From positions 62,001 to 126,000 of the forward strand of contig NZ_NEGA01000003.1 of NCBI RefSeq assembly GCF_002135315.1: a stretch of 64,000 nucleotides of DNA, in the 5' to 3' direction. A program made the position numbers and the translations under genes. Below, one piece after another: positions 1 to 8,549 of the stretch (the stretch's first letter is position 1; each line of letters opens with the position of its first letter). The notes under the pieces are model-generated. The model was not told where the DNA came from, did no database searches, and worked only from the letters and a program-made list of their open reading frames with translations. This DNA is from Acinetobacter sp. ANC 3903. GTDB taxonomy: Bacteria > Pseudomonadota > Gammaproteobacteria > Pseudomonadales > Moraxellaceae.

Positions 1-431
1 AATTTACTGACTATGCCCTGCGCATTTTAATGTATATCGCCCAACCGCGAGATATACCTTATACCATTGCAGAAATCGCTCAGGACTTGCATGTGTCAAG
101 AAACCATTTAGTGAAAATTGTCCACTTTATGGGAAAACAGAACTGGTTGATTACCACGCGCGGCAAAGGCGGCGGTATTGGTCTGAACCCTGAAGCACTA
201 GAACTCAAACTGGGACAAATTGTGCGAATTCTGCAGGGTGAAAACCAGATTGTAGAATGCAACACGCCTCCTTGCGTGCTGCGCAGCCATTGCGGCTTGA
301 AAGGCACTCTCGATCAGGCCTTAGAACAGTTTTATCGCAGTCTGGATCAATACACCTTGGCTCAGGTGTTAAATACCTCCCCAATCGCCAAGTTCACCAC
401 CCAGTCTCCTATTCAAATGATCAATCTTTAA
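1..431 (+). CDS. nsrR: Rrf2-family transcriptional regulator, NsrR-like (5' end cut by window edge)
   Basis: The frame is open from base 3, reading FTDYALRILMYIAQ, the usual start of helix 1 in Rrf2 winged-helix repressors, so only a few N-terminal residues are missing. A helix-turn-helix (HVSRNHLVKIVHFM) and the GGGIGL wing follow. Three cysteines in C-N-T-P-P-C-V-L-R-S-H-C spacing match the iron-sulfur ligands of NsrR. NsrR family members sense nitric oxide through that cluster and repress NO-detoxification genes. The family assignment is firm. The NsrR subgroup is inferred from cysteine spacing and the FTDYALR start; IscR-type members have a different spacing. No NO-detoxification gene lies within the visible window. 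Confidence 0.85.
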   Translation, partial: FTDYALRILMYIAQPRDIPYTIAEIAQDLHVSRNHLVKIVHFMGKQNWLITTRGKGGGIGLNPEALELKLGQIVRILQGENQIVECNTPPCVLRSHCGLKGTLDQALEQFYRSLDQYTLAQVLNTSPIAKFTTQSPIQMINL

Positions 432-517
432 TTCCCGGTCTTTGGCTTGCAAAGTTCGCTTGCCCGAACGACTTCCTTTATAATGTTCGCTTGTAGATCA
501 TTTATTGAAGTTGAGTT

Positions 518-1390
518 ATGCATCACAGCAGAGGAAAATCCAAAAACAGTAAGACAGCCAGTGCGCCTAAGCAAAAGATCAGCTACGAGAAAAAAGTTGA
601 TTCTGCCATTACTGAGTACTCTGTTCGCGCATTGAACTGGTTGCGTAAAGCTGAATTTTTAATGAGTGCGCCCAAGCTGAATCTTTGTGTGGAAGATAGC
701 GGTTATGAAATTGCTTTTGCCGGTCGTTCCAATGCCGGTAAATCCAGCGCCATTAATGCCTTAACCAATCAAAAGCAGTTGGCACGTGCCTCGAAAAAGC
801 CGGGTCGTACCCAGATGATCAACTTTTTTAGTTTGGGCAACCCAGACCAGCGTCTGGTCGATTTGCCGGGTTATGGCTATGCAGCCGTACCGGAAGCCAT
901 GAAAATTGTGTGGCAAAAAGAACTGGAGAACTATCTGATTCACCGTCAGAGCTTGCAAGGTCTGGTATTGCTGATGGATATTCGTCATCCACTGCAACAT
1001 TTCGATGTCATGATGCTGGAATGGGCTCACTCACGTAAATTGTTCGTGCATGTGCTATTAACCAAATCAGACAAACTGAATCGCGGTCCTGCATCGAAAG
1101 CCTTGCAGGAAGTCAAAGCTGCACTGAAGAAAATGAAGCTGCAATTCTCGATTCAATTGTTCTCGTCACTCAACAAGCAAGGCCTAGAAGAACTGGCCAG
1201 TGTGATGGGTGGCCGTTTGAACTTTACCCTTGAGCAATCCACCCAGTTCGATTTGGACAGCATCCCAGAAGCCACTGCCGATGAACTCAATGATCTGGAT
1301 GAACCACTCGAATCTTTAGATGCAATAGAGGAAGAGTGTGAGACCGAAATTGCCGAAGACGCCACCGATGCAAGCCGACAAGCTGATTGA
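518..1390 (+). CDS. engB: Ribosome biogenesis GTP-binding protein EngB/YsxC
   Basis: Essential GTPase of the TrmE-Era-EngA-EngB-Septin group, needed for late 50S assembly. The G1 loop GRSNAGKSS is at residues 69-77, G3 DLPGYGY at 115-121, G4 TKSD at 172-175 and a G5-like SSL near 206. The family core is about 200 residues, while this protein is 290 aa: it has a basic, Lys/Ser-rich N-terminal extension of about 40 residues and an acidic C-terminal tail of about 60 residues (Asp/Glu-rich, from about residue 230). The tail lies outside the GTPase fold. A TATAAT-like -10 hexamer is at 479-484. A rho-independent terminator follows at 1448-1484. Confidence 0.95.
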   Translation: MHHSRGKSKNSKTASAPKQKISYEKKVDSAITEYSVRALNWLRKAEFLMSAPKLNLCVEDSGYEIAFAGRSNAGKSSAINALTNQKQLARASKKPGRTQMINFFSLGNPDQRLVDLPGYGYAAVPEAMKIVWQKELENYLIHRQSLQGLVLLMDIRHPLQHFDVMMLEWAHSRKLFVHVLLTKSDKLNRGPASKALQEVKAALKKMKLQFSIQLFSSLNKQGLEELASVMGGRLNFTLEQSTQFDLDSIPEATADELNDLDEPLESLDAIEEECETEIAEDATDASRQAD

Positions 1391-1447
1391 CAGGATCTGA
1401 TCGAGCCAGATTGTCCGACCAAAATCATCATCAAATGATATTCCAGT

Positions 1448-1484
1448 GTCCTGTATTGCTAATCACAATACGGGACATTTTTTT
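1448..1484 (+). terminator. Rho-independent terminator after engB
   Basis: An 11-bp stem (1448-1458 with 1466-1476, one G-U pair) and a 7-nt loop are followed by a T run at 1478-1484. Confidence 0.85.
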
Positions 1485-1538
1485 CATACTGACCTTAAGC
1501 GCAAGTGCAGCACTGCACGCTAAAACAATAAGGACTGT

Positions 1539-2489
1539 ATGATGAAACTTCTCTCCCGTTTAAGAAATTCCAAACTCGGCTCATCGATTGCCTATCATAT
1601 TCACCCGCGTAAAGTAAAATTCGAGTGGCAGGACACCCCGATTGACTGGATTCCCCAGCAGCCTTATGTCAGCTATTTCATTAATGAAATCAATATGATT
1701 TTACCTGCCGGTGAATTCTGGTTCTGTCGTTTATATAACAAGGTTTTACCGCAGATTCAGGATGAAAAACTGAAACAGGATGTACAGGCCTTTGTCCGTC
1801 AGGAAGCCATGCATGCTCAGGCACACAACGCAGCCAACACAGAATATCTAACTGCACGCAACATTGATATCCAGCGCAATCTGGATGTGATGAATTTCCT
1901 GTTTACGAAATTACTTGCGGATCAGCCTTTGGGTTTAAAAGTGCCTAAATTGCTTGAACATCCATGGGACTTATTTCGTCTCGGCATTATTGCCACCGTG
2001 GAACACATGACCTGCGTACTGGGAAAATATGCCCTGTATAATCAGGAATGGGAAAAACTGGGTGCTGATCCGGCCATGCTGGATCTGATCAAATGGCACG
2101 GTGCAGAAGAAATTGAGCACCGTACCGTAGCCTTTGATTTGTACCGTCATTTAGGTGGCGGCTATATTGCCCGTTATTATTTAAGCGTAATTGTGATTGT
2201 GGCGGTCATTGGCTTGTGGGTTGATGGTACAGCGCATCTGCTCAAGCAGGATCCGCGTTTTCAGTCTATCCGTCCTGCCGTTTACAAACCGTGGATCTGG
2301 CGCGAATGGTATGCCATTGCCCAGCGTGACAACAATTTAATGCCCAGTCCATTCTGGCTGATTTCACAGCAACTGGGCTATTTAATGCCATGGTACGATC
2401 CACTGCATGAAGCCAAGACTGAAGATGCCATTGCTTATCTCAATCGCTCCCCTGCTGCCAAACGCGCAGCCAAACTGAAAGTGGCCTAG
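1539..2489 (+). CDS. Metal-dependent hydrolase, PF10118-type ferritin-like protein
   Basis: A 316-aa protein of the family annotated as predicted metal-dependent hydrolases. Di-metal-type helical motifs are visible: EAMHAQAHN near residue 88, EHMTCVLG near 155 and WHGAEEIEHRTVAFDLY near 190, giving the E/H ligands expected of a ferritin-like four-helix bundle. One hydrophobic segment (YLSVIVIVAVIGLWV, near 215-230) may attach it to the membrane. An AAGGA ribosome site lies about 7 nt before the ATG. It is a single gene, with terminators on both sides. The substrate is unknown; fatty-acid or membrane-lipid chemistry would be a guess. Confidence 0.8.
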   Translation: MMKLLSRLRNSKLGSSIAYHIHPRKVKFEWQDTPIDWIPQQPYVSYFINEINMILPAGEFWFCRLYNKVLPQIQDEKLKQDVQAFVRQEAMHAQAHNAANTEYLTARNIDIQRNLDVMNFLFTKLLADQPLGLKVPKLLEHPWDLFRLGIIATVEHMTCVLGKYALYNQEWEKLGADPAMLDLIKWHGAEEIEHRTVAFDLYRHLGGGYIARYYLSVIVIVAVIGLWVDGTAHLLKQDPRFQSIRPAVYKPWIWREWYAIAQRDNNLMPSPFWLISQQLGYLMPWYDPLHEAKTEDAIAYLNRSPAAKRAAKLKVA

Positions 2490-2541
2490 TCCTTTTCATC
2501 ATTCATTTGATCGTTTAATTCATGTATACAATTTAACCACA

Positions 2542-2565
2542 GTAGGGCTTTATGCCCTGCTTTTT
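2542..2565 (+). terminator. Rho-independent terminator after the PF10118 gene
   Basis: A 7-bp stem, 2542-2548 with 2554-2560 (one G-U pair), a TTTAT loop and a T run from 2561. Confidence 0.75.
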
Positions 2566-2613
2566 ATTTGTTCTAAGATAAAAGTCCAAGAAAACAACAA
2601 TAAGGATAACCGT

Positions 2614-3033
2614 ATGCAAGCACGGATTTCAGTCATTACACTGGGGGTGCGCGATCTGGAAGCATCTTTGCATTTTTATCGTGAAGGCTTGGGCCTACAC
2701 TGTGAAGGAATTATTGGACAGGAATTTAATTATGGCGCTGTGGCATTTATTGAATTGCAATCAGGTCTGAAACTGGCGTTATGGCCACAAAGCAGCATCC
2801 AACAGGATACCGAACTAGAGCTCACGCCGATGTGTGCCACTCAAATGACTTTAGGACACAATGTCTATAGCCCACTGGAAGTGGATCAGGTCATGGCTCA
2901 GGCAGCACGTGCTGGTGCCAAAATCATTAAACCCGCACAAGCCACCTTTTACGGCGGCTATGCCGGTTATTTCCAAGATCCGGATGGCCATATCTGGGAA
3001 ATTGTGTTTAATCCCAGCTGGGAAATGGATTAA
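2614..3033 (+). CDS. VOC-family (glyoxalase/bleomycin-resistance fold) protein
   Basis: A 139-aa single-module vicinal-oxygen-chelate protein. It opens with ISVITLGVRDLEASLHFYREGLG, the usual first beta-alpha unit, and closes with YAGYFQDPDGHIWEIVFNP, the second-half signature carrying the metal-ligand Glu. Members include glyoxalase I, dioxygenases and antibiotic-binding proteins. Nothing here identifies the substrate, and the neighbours do not help. Its stop codon overlaps by 4 bp the stop of the convergent symporter gene, so there is no intergenic space or terminator between them. Confidence 0.85.
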   Translation: MQARISVITLGVRDLEASLHFYREGLGLHCEGIIGQEFNYGAVAFIELQSGLKLALWPQSSIQQDTELELTPMCATQMTLGHNVYSPLEVDQVMAQAARAGAKIIKPAQATFYGGYAGYFQDPDGHIWEIVFNPSWEMD

Positions 3034-4265
3034 TCGACTTGCGGTTCACGGGTATAACGATCCACCACCACACTGATCATCATATCGCCCTGAACATTGA
3101 CCACGGTACGCACAGTATCCAGCAAACGGTCGATCGGCAGTAAAATCGCAATTGCTTCTGCCGGTAAACCAACCGATTGCAATACCATAATCATGGTGAC
3201 CATGCCTGCGCTTGGAATCCCTGGCGCACCCAGAGAGGCAATCATGGCTGTTGCACAGACAATCAGTTGCTGACCGATACTCAAGTCCAGCCCCATCAGG
3301 TTGGCAATAAACAAGGCAGCAGCAGCTTCATACAACGCCGTACCATCCATATTCAGCTGGGTGCCCAAGGGAATCACAAAGCCTGCGGTTTGGGGACGTA
3401 CCTTTAAATTTTCCTGCGCACATTTCATCGACAGTGGCATGGTTGCCGAACTGGAACTGGTGGCAAATGCAGTAATCAGCGCGGCTCGGGTACCCTTGAA
3501 AAAGGTCACTGGACTCATTTTTCCAAACACCCAGAGTAATAATGGCAACACCACCGCGCCATGAAAAATGGTGGTTCCAGTCACCACGGCGGCAAACTCG
3601 GCCAGACGGCTTAACACCGAAATATCTTCAGTTGAAATCAGTTTTGCCAGCAAGGCAAAAATACCGAGCGGTGCCAGCTTCATGACCCAGCTAATCATCA
3701 GCATCATGATGTCAAAAAATTGCAGGCTTAATTTACGCACACTGCGGAAATTATCTCCGCCTTTGACCAGCGCTACGCCAATCAACAGGGCAAATACCAC
3801 TACCGCCAGCACATTGCCTTCAGCAAAGGCCTTAAACGGGTTAATCAAGGTGTTCTGAATAAAATTGGTAAAGAAGGACGATGGCGTTAAGGTATCTGGC
3901 GTTTGATGGCTGCTCATGGCATCCTGAAACATTATAATATCCACGCCCTTGCCCACATTAAACAGATGGGCACAGCTTAAGCCCAAAATGAGCGCCAAAG
4001 TGGTGGTGGTGACACAGCACAGCAGGGTAATTTTCCAGACCCGCCCCAGTTGTCCACCGGCCTGCAAATTCGACACACCAACCACAATTGAACTGAAAAT
4101 CAGCGGAATCAGCAGCATTTTCAACAAACCAATAAAGATGCTGCTGGCCAACCCCAAACCATAAAGACTGAGATTAAAAAACTGGGTATTTGGAAACAGA
4201 TTTAACAGAAACCCAAATGCTACCCCTAAGATTGCAGCAATCAATATTTGTGTATTTAAGCTCAT
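3030..4265 (-). CDS. Dicarboxylate/amino acid:cation symporter (DAACS family)
   Basis: A 411-aa sodium/proton-coupled carrier of the PF00375 (GltP/DctA-like) family in the inner membrane. About eight hydrophobic helices are visible. The Ser-rich re-entrant loop appears as AFATSSSSATMPLSM, and the substrate/cation site motif as QLNMDGTALYEA near residue 310. Glutamate/aspartate or C4-dicarboxylates are the usual substrates, and sequence alone does not separate them. I chose the ATG at 4265 over the in-frame GTG one codon upstream; no good ribosome site is visible for either. It converges on the VOC gene with overlapping stops. Confidence 0.9.
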   Translation of the reverse strand: MSLNTQILIAAILGVAFGFLLNLFPNTQFFNLSLYGLGLASSIFIGLLKMLLIPLIFSSIVVGVSNLQAGGQLGRVWKITLLCCVTTTTLALILGLSCAHLFNVGKGVDIIMFQDAMSSHQTPDTLTPSSFFTNFIQNTLINPFKAFAEGNVLAVVVFALLIGVALVKGGDNFRSVRKLSLQFFDIMMLMISWVMKLAPLGIFALLAKLISTEDISVLSRLAEFAAVVTGTTIFHGAVVLPLLLWVFGKMSPVTFFKGTRAALITAFATSSSSATMPLSMKCAQENLKVRPQTAGFVIPLGTQLNMDGTALYEAAAALFIANLMGLDLSIGQQLIVCATAMIASLGAPGIPSAGMVTMIMVLQSVGLPAEAIAILLPIDRLLDTVRTVVNVQGDMMISVVVDRYTREPQVD

Positions 4266-4473
4266 CACGACATGCTTTTTATCATTAAGTCCTGACTGGC
4301 ACTATGCCATGGCCTATTTTTAGAATCGAGGAATTTTTTGTCACAAGCTCAGCATAAATAGATTAAAGCCAGTGGCTCACTTTATCTGAATCAGCAATAC
4401 TTTGATCAACTGATGGCATAAAATCTGCTTATTGATAAACACTCATCTAGCCAATAATTAAAAGAGAATCGAT

Positions 4474-4587
4474 ATGAAAAAAATCATGCTCATGACTGCA
4501 CTGCTTCTGAATATCAGCGTGGCATTTGCCCATCCAGACCATGGCTGCCATAAAGACATCTCCGAGGACATCCCTCGCTGCCATTAA
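4474..4587 (+). CDS. Very small secreted His/Cys-rich peptide (37 aa)
   Basis: A short ORF with an AAAGAGAA ribosome site before the ATG. The first ~20 residues form a clean signal peptide (MKKIMLMTALLLNISVAFA) with an AFA-H cleavage site. The predicted mature peptide is only 18 residues, HPDHGCHKDISEDIPRCH, with four His and two Cys. The pattern recalls the C-terminal GCH...YHCH motif of small periplasmic YHYH-type proteins, so metal binding is plausible but unproven. A strong terminator follows within 25 bp, supporting a real gene. No specific family is recognised. Confidence 0.6.
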   Translation: MKKIMLMTALLLNISVAFAHPDHGCHKDISEDIPRCH

Positions 4588-4610
4588 ATCAAAATCATCA
4601 AGACAAGTAT

Positions 4611-4641
4611 AAAAAAACCGGACAGCAGCTCCGGTTTTTTT
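4611..4641. terminator. Bidirectional terminator between the small peptide and tesB
   Basis: Stem CCGGA/TCCGG (4618-4622 with 4630-4634) is flanked by seven A on the left and seven T on the right, so it can end transcription from both convergent genes. Confidence 0.85.
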
Positions 4642-4656
4642 ATGACATTGCAGTCC

Positions 4657-5529
4657 TTATTGGGTTTCAATTTCACGCAGGCGAATCAAACCTTCCTGCG
4701 TCGTGCTACACACCAGCTCACCATTTTGCCACATGCGGCCGAAATTCAGTCCACGCGAACTGGCACTAATGGTGGCTTCCATATCATAGAGCATCCACTC
4801 ATCAACACGGAATGGCTTATGGAAGTACATGGCATGGTCAATGCTGGCGCATTGCAAACTCGGGGAAATATAACTTAACCCATGCGGACGCAAGGCCGTG
4901 GTCATTAAGGTAAAGTCCGAATAGAAAGCAGCAATAGCCTGATGCAATGAAATTTCATCGACCTTCTGGGCAATCTGGCCATGGGTACGGATGTAATGCG
5001 CATAAGACGGCGCTTCAGGTTGAGGCTGGAAAGGATTTTGCGGATTGACCGGGCGAATTTCCACATGACGGTCACGCATAAAACTGGCACGCACATTTTC
5101 CGGCACGAATTCGACCAGCTGTGTCTTTAATTCAGCTTCATTTTTTAAATCTTCAACGGCAGGATATTCCGGCTCCGAGATTTGATAATTCAAGCCTTCT
5201 TCCGGGCTGGCAAATGAAACCATGGCGGTAAAAATAGTGCGTCCATGCTGAATGGCACGTACTTGGCGGCTGACAAAGCTCTTACCATCCCGTAGATGGT
5301 CTACTTTATAAATAATCGGTGCGTTGACATCTCCGCCATATAAAAAGTAGGCATGCAATGAATGTGCAGGACGATCCGCCGTATAGGATGCTGCGCGTAA
5401 TGCCTGCCCCAGCACCTGTCCACCAAAGACGCGCTTGCCCACCAGGTTACGGCTTTGCCCTCGGTAAATATTTTCTTCAATTTTTTCCAGGCTCAGTAAT
5501 TCAACCAGTTCTTGGGTTAAGGCATTCAT
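4657..5529 (-). CDS. tesB: Acyl-CoA thioesterase II
   Basis: A 290-aa double-hotdog thioesterase that hydrolyses medium- and long-chain acyl-CoA to free fatty acid and CoA. The N-terminal RVFGGQVLGQAL, the SIDHAMYFHKPF segment with the catalytic Asp, and TTQEGLIR with the catalytic Gln near the C-terminus align with E. coli TesB. The frame extends 30 codons further upstream, but the ATG at 5529 gives the family-standard length and has AGGTCGCTT before it. It is divergent from plsB across a 295-bp gap that holds a large inverted repeat (5708-5759). Confidence 0.93.
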   Translation of the reverse strand: MNALTQELVELLSLEKIEENIYRGQSRNLVGKRVFGGQVLGQALRAASYTADRPAHSLHAYFLYGGDVNAPIIYKVDHLRDGKSFVSRQVRAIQHGRTIFTAMVSFASPEEGLNYQISEPEYPAVEDLKNEAELKTQLVEFVPENVRASFMRDRHVEIRPVNPQNPFQPQPEAPSYAHYIRTHGQIAQKVDEISLHQAIAAFYSDFTLMTTALRPHGLSYISPSLQCASIDHAMYFHKPFRVDEWMLYDMEATISASSRGLNFGRMWQNGELVCSTTQEGLIRLREIETQ

Positions 5530-5707
5530 AAGCGACCTATTTTTTAATGGGGGGATACCTAAAATGTAGGCGAAAAATTTCAAGCAATCAGCTAAGCTAT
5601 TCACCCTATTCTGCCACAAATCCAGACTAAATCCCTAGAGTTAGACTGACTGACCTGTCACGCTATTTGTGCGGAATATTCGCTAAAAATACGATTTTTA
5701 ACGATAA

Positions 5708-5759
5708 AATTTAACACTCAATATGCATTTTGTCAGAAAATGACATATTGTTTTAAATT
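5708..5759. promoter_or_regulatory. Extended inverted repeat between tesB and plsB
   Basis: Nested dyad: CAATATG+CATTTT (5719-5731) pairs with AAAATG-A-CATATTG (5737-5750) around a 5-nt loop, and AATTTAA (5708-5714) is mirrored by TTAAATT (5753-5759). The 13-bp core has one bulged base. It lies 65 bp before plsB and 180 bp before tesB, both acyl-lipid genes, so a shared operator is the simplest reading. No T run supports a terminator in the plsB direction. Confidence 0.5.
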
Positions 5760-5824
5760 ACAATGATGCAAAACTATTTCCCCTCAGAAAATCTGTGGTT
5801 TCGGTCATTTAAGTAGGAGTATGT

Positions 5825-8401
5825 ATGTCCAAGAGTGGCTTTGGTCAAATCTATCGTCAGCTTTCCAGTAAGCTGCTTGACCTGGTGGTAACCCCACATG
5901 TTCTTGGTGAGGTTCCTACTGAACCGACAACTACAGAAGCAAATTCCCAGACAGAGCACCCTGTTCAGCAAAAAGTGGTGTGCTATGTGCTACAAAATTA
6001 CTCGCGCAGTAATGCGCTGATTGTCGATGGTGAAACCCGTCGTCTTAAACTGTCACCGGCATTAAATCCATTGGTGGTGGGTGACCACAAGGAAAAAGCA
6101 TCGGTGCTGTTCTTGCAGCATCATGATGAAAACAACCTGCTCAACCCTCCGCCACATGCCTTTCCACCACGGTTATTGCGCCTGATCGACATTCTGGAAC
6201 ATCATCCTCAGGTTGATATTGAACTGATTCCGGTGACCGTACTCTGGGGGCGTTCGCCAGACAAAGAAGATTCCTGGCTGAAACTGCTCTTTACCGACAC
6301 CTGGGCAACACCAGGTACGGTCAAACAGCTGGTAAATATTGGCTTGCATGGTCGTCAGTCTTATCTGGAATTTCATCAGGGCCAGTCTTTGCGTCAACTG
6401 ATCGAATTTTCCCAACAGACCCATCCAAACCTGTCTCCTGCGACTTATATTCTCAATACCTTAAACAACTATTTAGATGGTCAACGTGAAGTGGTACTGG
6501 GCCCAGATCTTTCAGACCGACGTAACGTGGTACATTCACTGATCAAGGCCAGTGATGTTCAGGATGCCATCCGCCGTGAAAGTATCCGTGGCAAAATTAG
6601 CATGATTGAAGCTGAACGTCGTGCCATTGGCTATTTAAACGAGATCGTATCTGACTATTCGCATTCAGCCGTGCGTTTTGCCGACATGGCGCTGACCCGT
6701 TTATGGACTCAGCTCTATGACGGCGTAGAGGTGCATAATTTCAGTACCGTGCGTGAACTGGCCAAAGACTACGAAATTATCTACACTCCCTGTCACCGCA
6801 GTCACATCGACTATTTATTACTGTCTTATGTGATTTATAAACGTGGCATGATGGTGCCGTACATTGCTGCGGGTGATAATTTAAATATGCCTTTTGTGGG
6901 TCAATTATTGCGTGGTGGCGGTGCATTTTTTATTCGCCGTACTTTCCGTGGTAATGGTCTATATACTACTGTATTTAAAGAATATCTTTTCAACATTCTT
7001 TCCCGTAACACGCCACTGGAATATTTTATTGAAGGTGGCCGTTCACGTACAGGACGCTTGCTGCCAGCCAAAACCGGTATGCTAGCCATGACCGTGCACG
7101 GGCATTTACGTGGCCGTTCTAAACCGATCGTGTTTGTACCGACTTATATTGGCTATGAACGCCTGATGGAAGGTGCCACCTATGTCGGTGAAATGAACGG
7201 TAAAGATAAAGAATCTGAATCCATCATGGGCATTATGAAAACCCTGCGCAAAATCGAACGTATCTTCGGTCAAGTGCATGTGAACTTTGGTGAACCGGTT
7301 TTCCTGGATGACATGCTGAAACAGCATGGTGCAGACAATATTAAAATTGCCAAAAATGATGACCCGATCCCTCAAGAAGTTTCGGATGCAGTTACTAGCT
7401 CGGCACATGCAATTTTGGAAAATATTAACCGTGCCGTGGTGATCAATCCGGTATCGTTACTTTCTCTGATCCTGCTCGCAACCCCGAAACATACCCTGGA
7501 TGAAGAGATCTGCATCAAGCAGCTGGATGCCTACCGTAAACTATTGACTGCATTGCCTTATGATGCACGTACTCAGGTAACACCGCTTTCAGGTAAGGAA
7601 ATCATTGCCTACGGTTTAAAACTGAAACTGATTAAACGGGTGAAACATGTTCTAGGCGATATTATTGCCATTGAAGACAATCAGGCGGTACTGCTGACTT
7701 ATTTCCGTAACAACATCCTGCATGCCTTCGTGTTGCCTTCATTAATTGCCGCACTGGTAGAACATAACGGTTCGATCCGCCGTGGCGATTTGATTAATGT
7801 CATCCGCACGCTTTATCCATTCCTGAAAGCGGAATTGTTCTTAAAATGGAATGATGAAGAGCTGAAAGATCAAATCTGTGCCTATGCAGAAGCGCTGATT
7901 CAGGCCAAATTGATTTCTGAAGATAATGAGGGCAACCTGCTTTCCCCTGCACCAAATTCGGAAGATCATAACCAGCTGGTGGTGCTTGCTGCTCCTGTGA
8001 TGCAAAGTTTGGAACGTTATTACATGACGCTGGCTTTAATTACCCAGCGCGGTTCAGGCAATATTTCTACCCGTCAGGTGGAAGAGCTCAGTCATCTGGT
8101 GGGTCAGCGTCTGTCGGTACTGTATGAGTTCAACTCACCAGAGTTCTTTGATAAATCGCTGTTCCAGAGTTTTATTAAAGTGCTGACTCAACAAGGTTAT
8201 ATTCGCAACAATGAAGATAACGCCATTGTGTTTGATGAGAACTTCCAGAATGTCGCGCAGTACGCCAACCTGGTGCTGGATGATGTAACCTTGCAAATGC
8301 TTCAGCACATTACTACTTTTAGTGATGAAGAGTTGAAAGAAGCTTTGGATGCAGTTGCGGCACAGCAGGCGAAACGTCGTTTGAAACGCAAGAAGAAATA
8401 A
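5825..8401 (+). CDS. plsB: Glycerol-3-phosphate 1-O-acyltransferase
   Basis: An 858-aa inner-membrane enzyme transferring an acyl group from acyl-ACP/acyl-CoA to position 1 of glycerol-3-phosphate, the first step of phospholipid synthesis. Acyltransferase block I HRSHID has its catalytic His at residue 324 and Asp at 329. Block II GGAFFIRRTF, block III EYFIEGGRSRTGR and block IV VFVPTYIGYERL follow in order. Length is close to E. coli PlsB. TAGGAG precedes the ATG. It is the major consumer of the acyl pool that the divergent tesB would hydrolyse. A basic tail (RRLKRKKK) ends the protein. Confidence 0.97.
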   Translation: MSKSGFGQIYRQLSSKLLDLVVTPHVLGEVPTEPTTTEANSQTEHPVQQKVVCYVLQNYSRSNALIVDGETRRLKLSPALNPLVVGDHKEKASVLFLQHHDENNLLNPPPHAFPPRLLRLIDILEHHPQVDIELIPVTVLWGRSPDKEDSWLKLLFTDTWATPGTVKQLVNIGLHGRQSYLEFHQGQSLRQLIEFSQQTHPNLSPATYILNTLNNYLDGQREVVLGPDLSDRRNVVHSLIKASDVQDAIRRESIRGKISMIEAERRAIGYLNEIVSDYSHSAVRFADMALTRLWTQLYDGVEVHNFSTVRELAKDYEIIYTPCHRSHIDYLLLSYVIYKRGMMVPYIAAGDNLNMPFVGQLLRGGGAFFIRRTFRGNGLYTTVFKEYLFNILSRNTPLEYFIEGGRSRTGRLLPAKTGMLAMTVHGHLRGRSKPIVFVPTYIGYERLMEGATYVGEMNGKDKESESIMGIMKTLRKIERIFGQVHVNFGEPVFLDDMLKQHGADNIKIAKNDDPIPQEVSDAVTSSAHAILENINRAVVINPVSLLSLILLATPKHTLDEEICIKQLDAYRKLLTALPYDARTQVTPLSGKEIIAYGLKLKLIKRVKHVLGDIIAIEDNQAVLLTYFRNNILHAFVLPSLIAALVEHNGSIRRGDLINVIRTLYPFLKAELFLKWNDEELKDQICAYAEALIQAKLISEDNEGNLLSPAPNSEDHNQLVVLAAPVMQSLERYYMTLALITQRGSGNISTRQVEELSHLVGQRLSVLYEFNSPEFFDKSLFQSFIKVLTQQGYIRNNEDNAIVFDENFQNVAQYANLVLDDVTLQMLQHITTFSDEELKEALDAVAAQQAKRRLKRKKK

Positions 8402-8420
8402 TCTTCCTTCTGCGTCCCCC

Positions 8421-8462
8421 TCCTGAGCTAGAGATAAAGCACTGCTTTAAATCTAGCGCAAG
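8421..8462 (-). repeat. Partial, inverted copy of intergenic repeat R1
   Basis: Read on the minus strand, this 42-bp segment matches the central part of the two full R1 copies (41231-41401, 55919-56085), from CTTGCGCT through AAAGCAGTGCTT to TAGCTCAGGA. It can fold as a hairpin with CTAGA/TCTAG and AAAGCA/TGCTTT arms. It lies between the convergent ends of plsB and the SDR gene. Confidence 0.6.
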
Positions 8463-8492
8463 TGTGAGGACTAGGGAAAGGTTAATTAAAGA

Positions 8493-8531
8493 ACCCTCCT
8501 CCTAACCTCCTCCCCTAGGGAGGAGGAACTT
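8493..8531. repeat. R2 hairpin repeat (CCTCCTCCC/GGGAGGAGG)
   Basis: A perfect 9-bp stem at 8506-8514 with 8518-8526 and loop CTA, preceded by CCCTCCTCCTAA. Similar pyrimidine/purine hairpins occur near 14537-14615, 24520-24620 and 39261-39281, all between convergent genes. Confidence 0.55.
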
Positions 8532-8549
8532 CAAATATCAAAGTGGCAT

